Origin: Nesterenkonia pannonica
Lineage (GTDB): Bacteria; Actinomycetota; Actinomycetes; Actinomycetales; Micrococcaceae
DNA length: 64,000 nucleotides
Assembly (NCBI RefSeq): GCF_019575955.1
Contig: NZ_CP080575.1
Coordinates: forward strand, 2,356,001 to 2,420,000
Direction of reading: 5' to 3'
The notes beneath the pieces were generated by a model. It worked only from the letters and a program-made list of their open reading frames with translations, did not search any database and was not told the DNA's origin. Below are positions 54,884-64,000 of the stretch, piece after piece; the first letter of the stretch is position 1; every line of letters starts with the position of its first letter. The position numbers and the translations under genes are program-made.

Positions 54884-55589
54884 GCATCGACCCGTCGGAT
54901 GTACTCGGCGACGACCGCCTCGGGGTTCCGTCAGCGGCAATCTGCCCATCCTGCACCAGGATCGTCCTCTCGGCCTGCACTGCGAGCTGGAGATCGTGCG
55001 TAGCCGTGATGACCTGGATGCCCTGTCGGGACTGGATGCGATCCACCACCGCGGTGAAGCGCCGGGCGTTGACCCGGTCGAGGAGGGTGGTCGGCTCATC
55101 GAGGAGCAGAACCTCAGGCTGCAGCACCAGAACGGTCGCCAGCGCGACGAGCTGCTGCTGGCCCGCGGAGATCTCATGGGAGCTGCGCTCGGCAAGCTCG
55201 GCGATGCCCAGCTCCTCCAGGCACGCCATCGCCTCCTCGCGGCCCCGCGACCGTGACTTCGTGCGGCGACGCAGCGACAGCTCCACGTCCTCGAGCGGGG
55301 TGGGCATCACCAGCTGGGCAGCCGGATTCGCGAAGACGAACCCTGCGCGTCGGCGCACATGGGTGCCGCTGTCGACCGTGTCGGCGCCATGGACTGAGAC
55401 GTACCCGTGGGTGGGCTCGACCAGGCCGTTGATGAGCTGAAGCAGCGTGGACTTTCCGCCGCCGTTGGGGCCGATCACACTGATGCGCTTCTCGGTGAGC
55501 GACAGGTCAGGAACGCGCAGCAGCTCTCGCTCGCCGACGAGCACGCGTACGCGGTCGAAGGCGATCAGCCTCTCGGCAGCAGGGGTCAC
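54880..55589 (-). CDS. bioM: Energy-coupling factor transporter ATPase (BioM-like)
   Basis: About 236 residues. IAFDRVRVLVGERELLRVPDLSL, Walker A IGPNGGGKSTLLQLINGL, Q-loop FVFANPAAQLVMPTPLEDV (typical ECF NPxxQ), signature HEISAGQQQLVALATVLVLQPEVLLLDEPTTLLD (Walker B), VITATHDLQLA. The signature is I-S-A-G-Q, a tolerated variant of L-S-G-G-Q. Break near 54930. GTG 55589 overlaps the bioY stop (GTGA). Confidence 0.92.
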
Positions 55590-56227
55590 CGCGGCCGGAC
55601 CAGCAGAGCGGGGAATGCTCGATGGATCAGGGCTGCGGCAAGGGCGGCGACGAACGACTTCACGAGATCGCCCGGCCAGAAGACGACGTCGGCTAGGAAC
55701 GCCTGCTGCAGCGAGAGGTCCAGGTTGAGCATCATGCCTGCGATGCCCAGCGGATGTATGGCCAGGATGCTTCCGCTCAGCGCCGCGGCAAAGAGCAGCG
55801 GAATCCACCAGCGGGGGCCGTTCGCCTCAGCGCGGCCCGCGCGACGAGGCCCACGATGAGGGCTGATACGGGGAAGGCCAGCAGGTAGTTACCGAGGGGC
55901 CCACGAGCGCGCCCAGCCCTCCGGTGAATCCGGCAAGGATGGGAAGTCCCAACAGGCCCAGGCATACATAGAGGCCTGCTGCGGCGGCGCGCGCCACGGG
56001 CCCAGGACAAGCCCCGCCAGAGCGACCCCCAGGCTCTGCAGGGTGATCGGAACACCAGCATTGCCCGCCGGGATGGGCGGGGCGAAGGTCAGCACCGCGA
56101 TCAGCGCCGCGAAGACGCCGATGAGGGCGACGTTCATGACCGTCTCCGGGCTGCGGGAGCGCTGCGCAGCTCGTCCGGCGGATTCGTCTGCGGTGGCCTC
56201 GGTATTTGAACGGTGTTCAGCAAGCAT
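55586..56227 (-). CDS. bioY: Biotin transporter BioY (ECF S component)
   Basis: About 213 residues, six TM. MNVALIGVFAALIAVLTFAPPIPAGNAGVPITLQSLGVALAGLVLGPWRAAAAGLYVCLGLLGLPI fits BioY (VPITLQ...G...G). C-terminal IHPLGIAGMMLNLDLSLQQAFLADVVFWPGDLVKSFVAALAAALIHRA carries the conserved P-x-D-x2-K. Breaks near 55990, 55900 and 55830. ATG 56227 lies 6 nt after TAGTCT. Two TGAAC-N3-GTTCA-type sites flank this promoter. Confidence 0.93.
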
Positions 56228-56261
56228 AGGTCGAGACTAGCCCGCCATTGAACGGTGTACA
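56207..56261. promoter_or_regulatory. Pair of BioQ-type operators around the bioY promoter
   Basis: TGAAC-GGT-GTTCA (56207-56219) and TGAAC-GGT-GTACA (56249-56261) have the same spacing and core. The -10 box TAGTCT (56234-56239, minus) lies between them. The described operator of the corynebacterial TetR-type biotin regulator BioQ is TGAAC-N3-GTTAC (from memory), and a TetR gene is adjacent. Confidence 0.7.
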
Positions 56262-56269
56262 AAACGGGG

Positions 56270-56772
56270 TCAGCTGCCGCTCAGCACCGAGCGCATCGCA
56301 TGCTCATACAGCTTCGCGCTGCGATCCTCATCAGCCGTTCCGAAGAGGCTGGCGTTCTGCTCCACTGCGACAGCGCCCAGGGCGCAGCGCATCAGCACCG
56401 CAGCCACCTCGGCGGCCGAGTCTGCGTCAGCCCCTTCGGCCTCAAGGGCCGCCGTCAGGCCTGGCACAGGCGGAAGCTCCGCATCCAGGGCGTAGGCGAT
56501 CAGGACCAGATCAGCGCCGTCGCGCAGTGAGAGCAGCGTCCGGCGCAGGCGCAGCAGCAGATCGAACGGGGCCTCCTGAGCATCATCCAGGGGCACGAGT
56601 GCGTAACGGGCGACCAGCCGCAGCAGCTCCTGCTTGTTCGGCACGTGGTAGTACAGGGCCCCGGCCGCACCTCCAGGGCTGAGGAGATGCGACGCATCGA
56701 GACGTCCTGAAGGCCGTAGTCGCGAAGCAGCTCATAGGCCGCCTCGACGATCCGCTCTCTGGACAGCGCCAT
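56270..56772 (-). CDS. bioQ: TetR family regulator, probable biotin repressor BioQ
   Basis: About 167 residues. LSRERIVEAAYELLRDYGLQDVSMRRISSALEVRPGALYYHVPNKQELL is the TetR DNA-binding domain (read across a break near 56672). The rest is a short helical ligand domain with ALDAELPPVPGLTAALEAEGADADSAAEVAAVLMRCALGAVAVEQ. Sits directly upstream of bioYMN on the same strand, with two palindromes downstream of it. The BioQ assignment rests on this context and on operator shape, not on protein similarity that I could compute. Confidence 0.75.
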
Positions 56773-56777
56773 GCGGG

Positions 56778-58098
56778 TCAGGCGAAGAGCCGGTTCACCA
56801 CAGGCTTGCCGTGGACCAGGGTGGCGTACCACTCCAGGGCGGCGCCGTCGGTGAGCGAAGCGATCTGATCGATCACGGCCCGGTGCCGCGCAGCATCGTC
56901 GTCCGCAGCCCGGTAGTCCGCCTGGAACTGAGGGTCCAGGAACCGATCCTTGGTGTCCATCAGGAGGCTGTGCAGGTCCGTGAGCACGTCCTTCTGCCTG
57001 GTGTAGACGGGCATCTGCTCCCGGGAGGCCATGATGTAGTTCGCCGCGATCCCCTTCATCACCTGGATCTCCTCCAGGGTCTCGGTGGGCACCACCAGGT
57101 CCGCCTCGTGGCGGACCAGCGGCTGTCCGCCGTGGGCCCTGCGTGTGGCGTCGTAGATGGCGCCGCAGAACCGGCCGATCAGGTCGGAGGTCATGTTCTT
57201 CAGCGCCGCGAGGGATCGTCGGGAGCCGTCCGACTCGCGAACCCAGGACTCCGCCGCGGACAGCCGTGCGATCGCCTCGTCCAGACGTCCCTCCGAGGTG
57301 TGCGGGAGGTACCACTCCTGGGTGGTCTGGATGACTCGGGCCCGCTGCAGATCGTTGTCCAGGAAGCCGAGCTGGAATCGGCCTGAGACGATCCGTCCTC
57401 CACATCGTGCACCGAGTAGGCGATGTCGTCGGCGGCGTCCATCACCTGCCCCTCCATGGGGGTGCGGACTCCGCCGGTCCCCTCGCGCATCCAGTCGAAG
57501 ACGCCGAGGTCGTCCGCGTAGGCGCCGAACTTGGGGCTTCTGGCCCCGTCATGCCTCAGCGGCGCCTGGTGCGCCTGCCACGGGTACTTCACCGCCGCAT
57601 CAATGGACGCACGGGTGAGATTCAGGTAAGCAGAGCGCCCATCAGGGTGGAAGCGCTTGGTCTCGAGACGCGTGAGGATGCGCAGCGTCTGCGCATTGCC
57701 TTCGAATCCTCCGATGCCTGCGGCGAGCTCGTTGAGGACCTTCTCGCCGTTGTGCCCGAACGGCGGGTGCCCCAGGTCATGGCTGAGGCAGGCGCCGTCC
57801 ACCACGTCCGGGTCGCAGCCCAGCTGACGGCCGAGCTCCCTGCCGACCTGCGCCACTTCCAGAGTGTGCGTCAGGCGAGTGCGGGAGAAATCGTCGACAT
57901 CCGGGAGACCACCTGCGTCTTGGCGCCCAGGCGGCGAAGGCTCGAAGAGTGCAGGAGCCTGGCACGGTCCCGTTCGAAGCTGGAGCGGTAGACGGACTTG
58001 CCGTGCTCGGGAACCCACCGATCCTCGTCGGATTCCGCGTAGCCCGGGGGCAGGGCCGAGTAGTCACCCTCGATGCGCTCCACATTCCTGACATTCAC
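56778..58098 (-). CDS. dgt: Deoxyguanosinetriphosphate triphosphohydrolase-like protein
   Basis: About 440 residues, HD superfamily. [48 protein letters not shown] (first His/Arg), [22 protein letters not shown] (HD motif), GLNLTRA once GTAAGC at 57626-57631 is read as GCCGGC (literal [10 protein letters not shown]), [21 protein letters not shown] (metal Asp). Breaks near 57895, 57395 and 57195. Neighbour order with dusB and glyS is common in actinobacteria. GTG 58098. Confidence 0.94.
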
Positions 58099-58145
58099 GG
58101 GCTTCAGCCTACCGGGGCGCTGCTCGGGCCGCAGGGCTGGGGCCG

Positions 58146-59307
58146 CTAGCCGCCCGAGATGTCCACTTCGGCGGCCTGGATCATGCGCTGCTGATCCTCG
58201 TTGAGCTCCTGGGAGCTCAGCCAGTCCTCCGGTAGGTGAACCTTCTTGGCCGAGCCTGCACGGCCCCGGGGCCCTTCGGCAGGCTCCCCGGGTAGCCGAT
58301 GGACTGGTCGAGCCTGCCGAGCAGGTCCTCCAGCTGGGCGAGCGTCTCGACGGTGACCAGCTGCGAGCGCAGCTCGCCGCCGATCGGATAGCCCTTGAAG
58401 TACCAGGCCACGTGCTTGCGGATGTCCTGCATGGCTTTGCGCTCGTCCCCGTCGAAGTAGGGGATCAGCATCTGGGCGTGCCTCAGGAGGGTGTCGATGA
58501 CCATGGGCAGTCCCGGTCGGTGCCGGTCCTCCCTGCCCTCGAAGGCGGCCTGCAGGTCTCCGAACAGCCACGGGCGTCCCTGGCAGCCGCGGCCGACGAC
58601 GACCCCGTCGACACCGGTCTGCTCGACCATCCGCACCGCATCCTCAGCGGACCAGATGTCTCCGTTGCCGAGCACCGGAATGTCGGTCAGCGCGTCTCGA
58701 AGGCGCTTGATGGCGTCCCAGTCGGCCTGGCCTGAGTAGTGCTGGCGGGCGGTGCGTCCGTGCAGCGCGACCGCGGCCACTCCTGCATCGCGGGCCGCAC
58801 GGCCTGCCTCGAGGAAGGTGAGGTGGTCTTCGTCGATGCCCTTGCGCATCTTCACCGTGACGGGGATGTTCGCCCGGGAGGCCTCGCGCACCGCAGTGCT
58901 GATGATGGATTCGAACAGGCGGATCTTCCACGGCAGCGCGGAGCCGCCGCCCTTGCGAGTGACCTTGGGCACCGGGCAGCCGAAGTTCAGGTCGATATGG
59001 TCGGCGTGGTCCTCCTCCACCAGCATCCGGACGGCGTGGCCGGTGGTGACAGGGTCCACGGAGTACAGCTGGACCGATCGCGGGACTTCGTCGGGCTCAT
59101 GCCTGATGATCCGCAGAGACTCGGGACGGCGTTCGACCAGCGCCCGTGCTGTGACCATCTCGTTGACGTAGAGGCCCCGCCGTGCTCGCGGCAGAGACGA
59201 CGGAAGGCGGTGTTGGTGATGCCTACCATCGGCGCCAGGACCACGGGTGTGTCGACCGTGATGGGCCCGAGCTTCAGGGGCGGGAGGAGCTTATTCAGCG
59301 TCTGCAT
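58146..59307 (-). CDS. dusB: tRNA-dihydrouridine synthase
   Basis: About 387 residues. [40 protein letters not shown] with APMAGIT restored from APMVGIT (GCCTAC at 59221-59226), [29 protein letters not shown] (catalytic Cys), [47 protein letters not shown] and [12 protein letters not shown]-dependent reduction of uridines in tRNA D-loops. Breaks near 59170 and 58255. Start ATG 59307 overlaps the end of the GNAT gene. Confidence 0.94.
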
Positions 59308-60231
59308 CGCGGGCGTAGATCAGGGCTTCGAAGTCGACCTGTGCATCGCTGCGGTCCACCAGGGCGTCGGTGAGACGCTTGAGGGGACCATGGAGCTGTC
59401 CACCTCCAGACGCACCGGGAAGCGGGCGGCGACCATGGCGAGCAGGTCGCGGACGGCGGCCTCGATCTCTTCGTCGCTCAGGGACGGGTTCCAGCCAAGC
59501 AGCACATCGGCGGGGTCCTCGCTCTGCTCAGCGGTGTAGCTGACGGCGAAGGCGAGGATGCGGCTCTGCTCGGTGTCGCGCAGGACGACCGCACCGGATG
59601 CGCCGGTCTCCGGGGAAAGCAGCATCTGCTGCGCCTTCCCAATGGTCATCTCCGCCCGGTCCCATTCGTGGACAGCGTTGTAGAACTCGGCGACCAGTTC
59701 GCTCAGCTCGACGGAGCCTGTGGCGAGGTCCTCGATCTCCAGGGGTGAGGATTCGAGATCCGGCAGGGCGAGGGAGCCCGGCGTGACGACCACGCTCTGG
59801 GAGCACTGGATCTTGGTGAACCCGCTGTCCTTGAGGAAGCACTGGGCGGCGGAGCCTTTGGCGCAGCGGGCCTTCAGCGACTTCACGCCGCAGGAGGGCG
59901 CCTCGGCCTGCAGCAGCTCGAGCAGCTGGGCTGCCGCGCCGGACCGGCGGTGCTCGGGCGCCACCTCCGCATAGAAGGAGAGCCGATCGGGGTGCAGCGT
60001 TGATTTGAAGAGCGTCGCCGCCGCCACGGGAAGGCCGCCGAATTCGGCGACCACGCAGCGCGCCCACGGCGAGTTGGAGCTGGGCCGCAGCAGCGCACGG
60101 TCGGCATGGTGCATCGGGTTTTCGGGGTCGCCCCAGACCTCCAGGAGCGCTAGGTCATCTCCGTCGCGCCAGGGGCGGACGGTGAAGCCGTTCTCCAGGG
60201 TCAGGCGAGGTTCCACAGGGGTCTCGGACAC
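59291..60231 (-). CDS. GNAT family N-acetyltransferase-like protein
   Basis: About 313 residues. The N-terminal half has FTVRPWRDGDDLALLEVWGDPENPMHH, VVAEFGGLPVAAATLFKS and LSFYAEVAPEHRRSGAAAQLLELLQAEAP, which gives the acetyl-CoA loop R-R-x-G-x-A. The second half is a degenerate GNAT-like domain. One break near 59382; correcting it moves the end to TAA at 59291, overlapping dusB. GTG 60231 lies 8 nt after TAGAAT. Substrate unknown. Confidence 0.82.
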
Positions 60232-60239
60232 ACCGCGGG

Positions 60240-60245
60240 ATTCTA
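60240..60245 (-). promoter_or_regulatory. -10 box, leaderless GNAT-dusB transcript
   Basis: TAGAAT on the minus strand ends 8 nt before GTG 60231. Confidence 0.45.
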
Positions 60246-60276
60246 CGCCTGTTCTCGTCCCTATAAAACCCGAGGC

Positions 60277-61660
60277 TCAGGCTCCCATGAGCCGGGAGGC
60301 CAGATAGCTCTGCACCTGGTCGAGCGACACGCGCTCCTGCGTCATCTCGTCACGGTCACGGATGGTGACCGCCTGGTCCTCGAGAGTGTCGAAGTCGACG
60401 GTGATGCAGAAGGGCGTGCCGATCTCGTCCTGTCGGCGGTAGCGGCGCCCGATGGCCCCGGCATCGTCGTAGTCGATGTTCCAGTGCCGGCGCAGCTGGG
60501 CGGCAAGCTCCGCCGAGGGTCCGGCGAGCTCGGGCTTCTTGGACAGGGGCAGCACAGCCGCCTTGACCGGAGCGAGCTTGGGGTGGAGCTTCAGCACCGT
60601 GCGGACGTCGACGCCGCCTTTGGTGTTGGGGCCTCATCCTCCACATACGAGTCCACCAGGAACGCCATCATGGAGCGCGTCAGTCCGAAGCTCGGCTCGA
60701 TGACGTACGGGACGTAGCGCTCCTCCGTGCCCTGGTCGTAGTAGGACAGCTCCTTGCCGGAGTGCTCGATGTGCTGGGAGAGGTCGTAGTCGGTGCGGTT
60801 GGCGATGCCCATGAGCTCGCCCCACTCCGAGCCGGGGAAGCCGAACTTGTACTCCAGGTCGATGGTGCGGTCCGAGTAGTGGGCGCGCTCGCCGTCGGGA
60901 ACGTCGAACTGGCGCAGGTTCTGCGGGTTCAGCCCAAGGTCTGTGAACCAGCCGACGCAGTCCTCGACCCACTGGTCGAAGGAGGAGACGGCCTGCTCCG
61001 GGTGGATGAAGTACTCGATCTCCATCTGTTCGAACTCGCGGGTGCGGAAGATGAAGTTGCCCGGCGTGATCTCGTTGCGGAAGGCCTTGCCGATCTGGCC
61101 GATGCCGAAGGGCGGCTTCTTCCGGGCGGTGGTGACCACGTTGGCGAAGTTCACGAAGATGCCCTGGGCCGTCTCGGGCCGCAGGTAGTGCAGGCCGGAC
61201 TCGTCGTCGACGACGCCCAGGTAGGACTTCACCAGGCCCGAGAACGCGCGGGGCTCGGTGAACCTGCCCTTGGTGCCGCAGTCGGGGCAGGGGATCTCGA
61301 ACAGGCCGTCCTGAGGATCGCGGCCCTTCTTCTCCTGGAACGCTTCGATGAGCTTGTCCTCGCGGTGCCGCTTGTGGCACTGCAGGCACTCCACCAGGGG
61401 TCGGTGAAGGTGTCGACGTGCCCCGACGCCTTCCAGACCGCACTGGGAAGGATGATGCTGGAGTCCAGGCCGACCATGTCACCGCGCCCGCGGACGAAGG
61501 TCTGCCACCACTCGGCCTTGATGTTCTCCTTCAGCTCGGTGCCCAAGGGTCCGTAGTCCCAGGCCGACCTGGAGCCGCCGTAGATCTCACCGGCCTGATA
61601 GACGAAGCCGCGGCGCTTGGCCAGGTTGATGACTTTGTCCAGCGTGGTTTCGGTGGCCAT
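60277..61660 (-). CDS. glyS: Glycine--tRNA ligase (alpha2 type)
   Basis: About 461 residues, class II. Motif-1 region [26 protein letters not shown], zinc-like ligands [10 protein letters not shown] and [24 protein letters not shown], motif 2 [58 protein letters not shown], motif 3 [18 protein letters not shown], and anticodon domain [17 protein letters not shown]. Breaks near 61395 and 60635. ATG 61660 with GGAGAG upstream. Essential translation enzyme. Confidence 0.96.
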
Positions 61661-61733
61661 ATGGCGTGAACTCTCCTGAAAAGCTGAGGTGCGGGGTGCC
61701 CGAGGGCGGCAGCCCCGCAGGTCGCAGGCCAGC

Positions 61734-62695
61734 TTACCTCTGCCGCACCGGACGTCGAGGACCGGACAGGCCGATCAGGCAGGACGCTCCCAGTGCGATC
61801 ACGATTCCGCCCAGAGTCCACCCGGTGACGACGACGCCTTCGGCCGGTGCGACCAGGTCCACCGCCACGGCTCCCAGAAGATGGCCCGCTGTGATTCCGA
61901 TGCCGGCCGCCAATGCGCCCACTCGCCCGATCAGCACTGCCGAGACGGCGATCAGCAGGCAGCCGAGGGGACCTCCGGCGTAGTACCACCAGTTCGTGGG
62001 CTCAGTCAGCTCCGGCAGGGATCCGAGGGCAGATTCGGTGCCGCGCACCAGGTAAGCCACGACCAGTGCGAGGAGCCCAGCGGTGAAGTTGATGAGCGTC
62101 ACCGGCGCAGGACTGACGTAGGCCGCCGACTGCCGGGCGTTGATCACCTGCTGGTAGGCGTTGAGCATGCCCGCCAGAAGAGCAAGCCCGGCGCTGAGGA
62201 TCCACGCTGCGCCGAAGCCGTCGCCGGAGATTCCCGGGACCAGGATGAGCATAATGGCAACCACTGTCAGGGCCGCCGCAGTGCCGCGCATGAGCGTCAG
62301 CGGCTTGCGCCCGGCGGGGCTCAGGCCCACAGCGTCAAGAGTGATGTTCCCAGGAGCTGCCCCACGATGAGAGCCACGATGAAGACGGCTGCGCCCACCA
62401 GCCCGATCGTCAGCGCCTGCGTGAAGACGACCAGTCCTCCGACGGCGCCCGCTCCGAGGTGCCACCAGCGCACCTGCCCCGACCGCAGGGCTGCCGGCAC
62501 CCGCGCGGTCGCCCTGCGGCTTCCGGGGTGCAGCGCGCAGATGAGAATCATAAGGAGCAGTCCTCCGGCGAAGGAGGCCGCAGCGGCCAGAATCGGGTCG
62601 CCTGCTTCCGCGCTCAGTGCGGCATTGATGCGCCCCTGGACCGGAAAGACCACTCCCGCCAGCAGCGCCAGGAGGACGAGGAGCAGCTTCTTCAC
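61734..62695 (-). CDS. YdcZ-like DMT superfamily transporter (duplicated DUF606)
   Basis: About 320 residues, ten or so hydrophobic segments in two YdcZ repeats: [46 protein letters not shown] and [47 protein letters not shown]. Small-molecule exporter of unknown substrate. Break near 62345. GTG 62695. The TAA at 61734 belongs to a GTAAGC hexamer, so the true stop may lie further on toward glyS. Confidence 0.85.
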
Positions 62696-62723
62696 GCCGA
62701 TCAGCCTGCCACAGGGGCGGCGA

Positions 62724-63587
62724 TCAGAGATCCTCGAGCTCGCCCATCTCCTCGTACGCCGCGGAGATGTGCGAGATGCGCCGGTGGCCGCTGGTGCGGC
62801 GGGCGTCGAGGACGCCGCTGGAGAGGATGCTGATCAGCGACATTGCCGCCGCATAGGAGTCGAAGGCGCCGTCAGCATGGTGTGAGCACTCGATCCACGC
62901 ATCCGCTCGGTAAGCATAGGGACGCGCCGTGGAATCCCCGATGAGGAGCAGCCCAGCCTCGGCCGCATCGACTCTCTCCACCACGCGCCCGAAGAGAGCC
63001 ACCTGCGGCGGAACCCCAGAACGATCACGAGATCCTCAGCCCCAGAGCGGCCAGCTCCTCCCCAGGGACTGTCCGGGCAGAGGCGCCAGCGTCACATCGC
63101 CGCGGATCTGGGTGAGCTGCTGGCGCAGATGAAGCGCGAGCGGGAACCCGTTGCGCAGCCCCACCACCACCACGCGCCGCGCGTCCGAGATCAGCTGCAC
63201 GGCCTGCTGCAGGCGTCCGCCCTCCAAGGCGGCCATGACCCTGCTGAGGTTCTCCCGCTCCTGCGCCTCGTGCCGCTCCAGGACGGTGAGCCCCTCGGTG
63301 TCCTCGGAGCTGGCCGGAGCAGTCGTGGGGATGCCCCGGTGCCGCAGCTCCCGCACGTGGTCGCGGACCTCGCTGAACGATTCGAACCCCAGCTTGCGGA
63401 AGATGCGGGAGACGGTCGCCTTCGACACGCCCGCTTCGCGGCTGATGTCGGCGGCGGAGAAGATGGCGAGGTCCCCGAGATGCTCCAGCAGGAAGTCCGC
63501 CACCCGTCGCTCCTGGGGCGGAAGCTCCCCGTATGCGGCGTCGATGCGTGCGTCGATCCGCCTGCTGGCGGGAGTGCTGACCTCCAT
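62724..63587 (-). CDS. RpiR/MurR family transcriptional regulator with SIS domain
   Basis: About 288 residues. HTH_6 domain: RIDAAYGELPPQERRVADFLLEHLGDLAIFSAADISREAGVSKATVSRIFRKLGFESFSEVR. SIS domain for phosphosugar binding: DARRVVVVGLRNGFPLALHLRQQL, LVIVLGFRRR, AGLLLIGDST, ADAWIECSHHADGAFDSY. Break near 63050 and 63010. ATG 63587 lies 6 nt after TATCCT. Sits between two YdcZ-type exporters and probably controls one or both. Confidence 0.9.
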
Positions 63588-63593
63588 GGCGTC

Positions 63594-63599
63594 AGGATA
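63594..63599 (-). promoter_or_regulatory. -10 box, leaderless rpiR
   Basis: TATCCT on the minus strand ends 6 nt before ATG 63587. Confidence 0.5.
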
Positions 63600-63636
63600 C
63601 CGAAACGAATGTTTCAGCAGATGAGCTGGGTGCGTC

Positions 63637-64000
63637 TCAGCGGGGACGAGAGCGACGGATGTCCGGCAGCGACGCCACCAGCACAGCGACGAGGGTCAGC
63701 ACCGTTCCGGCCACCGTGGCGAAGGCGATCACGGATCCGGGCGCAGGGAAGATGATGTCCAGCACCAGGAGCCCACCAGCTGCCCGGCGATCATCCCCAT
63801 GGCGGTGACCAGCACCCCCACTTGGGTGATGAGGTAGGCGCCCAGCCCCACAAAGATCAGCCCGAGGGCGCCGCCCAGATAGTTCCACCACACCGTCGGC
63901 AGCGCCTCCCCGTCCCGGCGATGAGCACCTTGCCCCCGTACACCGCAGCCATGAGCAGCGCTCCGGTGAGGAAGTTGAAGAGAGTGGCCGGAAGCAGGGT
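63637..64000 (-). CDS. YdcZ-like DMT transporter, 5' end outside window
   Basis: C-terminal 120 residues. TLLPATLFNFLTGALLMAAVYGGKVLIA, WWNYLGGALGLIFVGLGAYLITQVGVLVTAMGMIAGQLVGSLVLDIIFPAPGS and a final TM are the second YdcZ (DUF606) unit, closely like the C-terminal half of the transporter at 61734-62695. Breaks near 63915 and 63770. Probably cotranscribed ahead of rpiR. Confidence 0.82.
   Translation of the reverse strand, partial: PCFRPLSSTSSPERCSWLRCTGARCSSPGRGGAADGVVELSGRRPRADLCGAGRLPHHPSGGAGHRHGDDRRAAGGLLVLDIIFPAPGSVIAFATVAGTVLTLVAVLVASLPDIRRSRPR

Noticed and set aside
58099-58125. Leaderless -10 box TAGGCT before dgt
   Set aside because: TAGGCT lies 7 nt upstream of GTG 58098, but it is part of a GCCTAC/GTAGGC that may itself be a converted GCCGGC, so it was not counted.

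Overview
The window is about 64 kb of GC-rich chromosome from an actinobacterium. Gene content and protein style (dapD, bioYMN with a BioQ-like regulator, ppc, the dnaG-dgt-dusB-glyS neighbourhood, very acidic exported lipoproteins, a complete Mrp cation/proton antiporter) suggest a Micrococcaceae-like, possibly salt- or alkali-tolerant organism such as Nesterenkonia. The genus is an inference. About 60 protein genes and two tRNA genes can be supported. I see no phage, insertion sequence, rRNA or CRISPR.

Layout. 1-3.7 kb: iron(III) ABC importer (ATPase, permease, binding protein, all minus) with a DtxR/IdeR-like box upstream. 3.9-7.4 kb: TupA-like ATP-grasp protein, then a multidrug MFS pump with its TetR repressor and a palindromic operator. 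7.6 kb: tRNA-Met(CAT). 7.7-12.4 kb: a pterin-synthase-like protein, a medium-chain dehydrogenase, two glycosyltransferases and a CDP-alcohol phosphatidyltransferase, which look like one uncharacterised pathway. 12.4-19.2 kb: membrane proteins, YeeE transporter, siderophore-interacting reductase, Hsp20, purU, tRNA-Asn, LOG, SDR. 19.2-22.5 kb: TRAP/TAXI importer. 22.6-28.9 kb: dapD with a coupled acidic membrane protein, gltA, fdxA, a small membrane protein, typA. 29-34.6 kb: dipeptide-type ABC importer. 34.8-42.3 kb: YihY protein and the Mrp operon (fused A/B, then C, D, E, F, G). 42.4-49 kb: degenerate SOD-like lipoprotein, acylphosphatase, DUF4870 protein, sirtuin, DrrAB-type exporter, Tat-exported amidohydrolase and a divergent MarR. 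49-61.7 kb: ppc, dnaG, YbaK deacylase, biotin ECF importer (bioNMY) with BioQ, dGTPase, dusB, GNAT, glyS. 61.7-64 kb: two YdcZ-type exporters around an RpiR regulator.

Two features of the sequence itself dominate interpretation. First, most conserved genes are broken by single-base indels, mainly lost bases in G or C runs, so many proteins must be read across two or three frames; one tRNA acceptor stem shows the same defect. Second, the hexamer GCTTAC/GTAAGC (sometimes GCCTAC/GTAGGC) stands where conserved protein motifs demand GCCGGC, and it creates false stops and Val-Ser in place of Ala-Gly. Examples are the sirtuin GAGIS motif, a Rossmann GAG, OppC LAGYFG and dGTPase GLNLTRA. This looks like systematic miscalling of a modified GCCGGC palindrome in an unpolished long-read assembly, and would point to a GCCGGC-specific DNA methyltransferase in the strain. 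Genes are therefore annotated as intact CDS spans with the breaks stated.

A third pattern is regulatory: at least fourteen genes have a TAnnnT hexamer ending 6-8 nt before the start codon and no clear ribosome binding site, as expected for leaderless transcripts.
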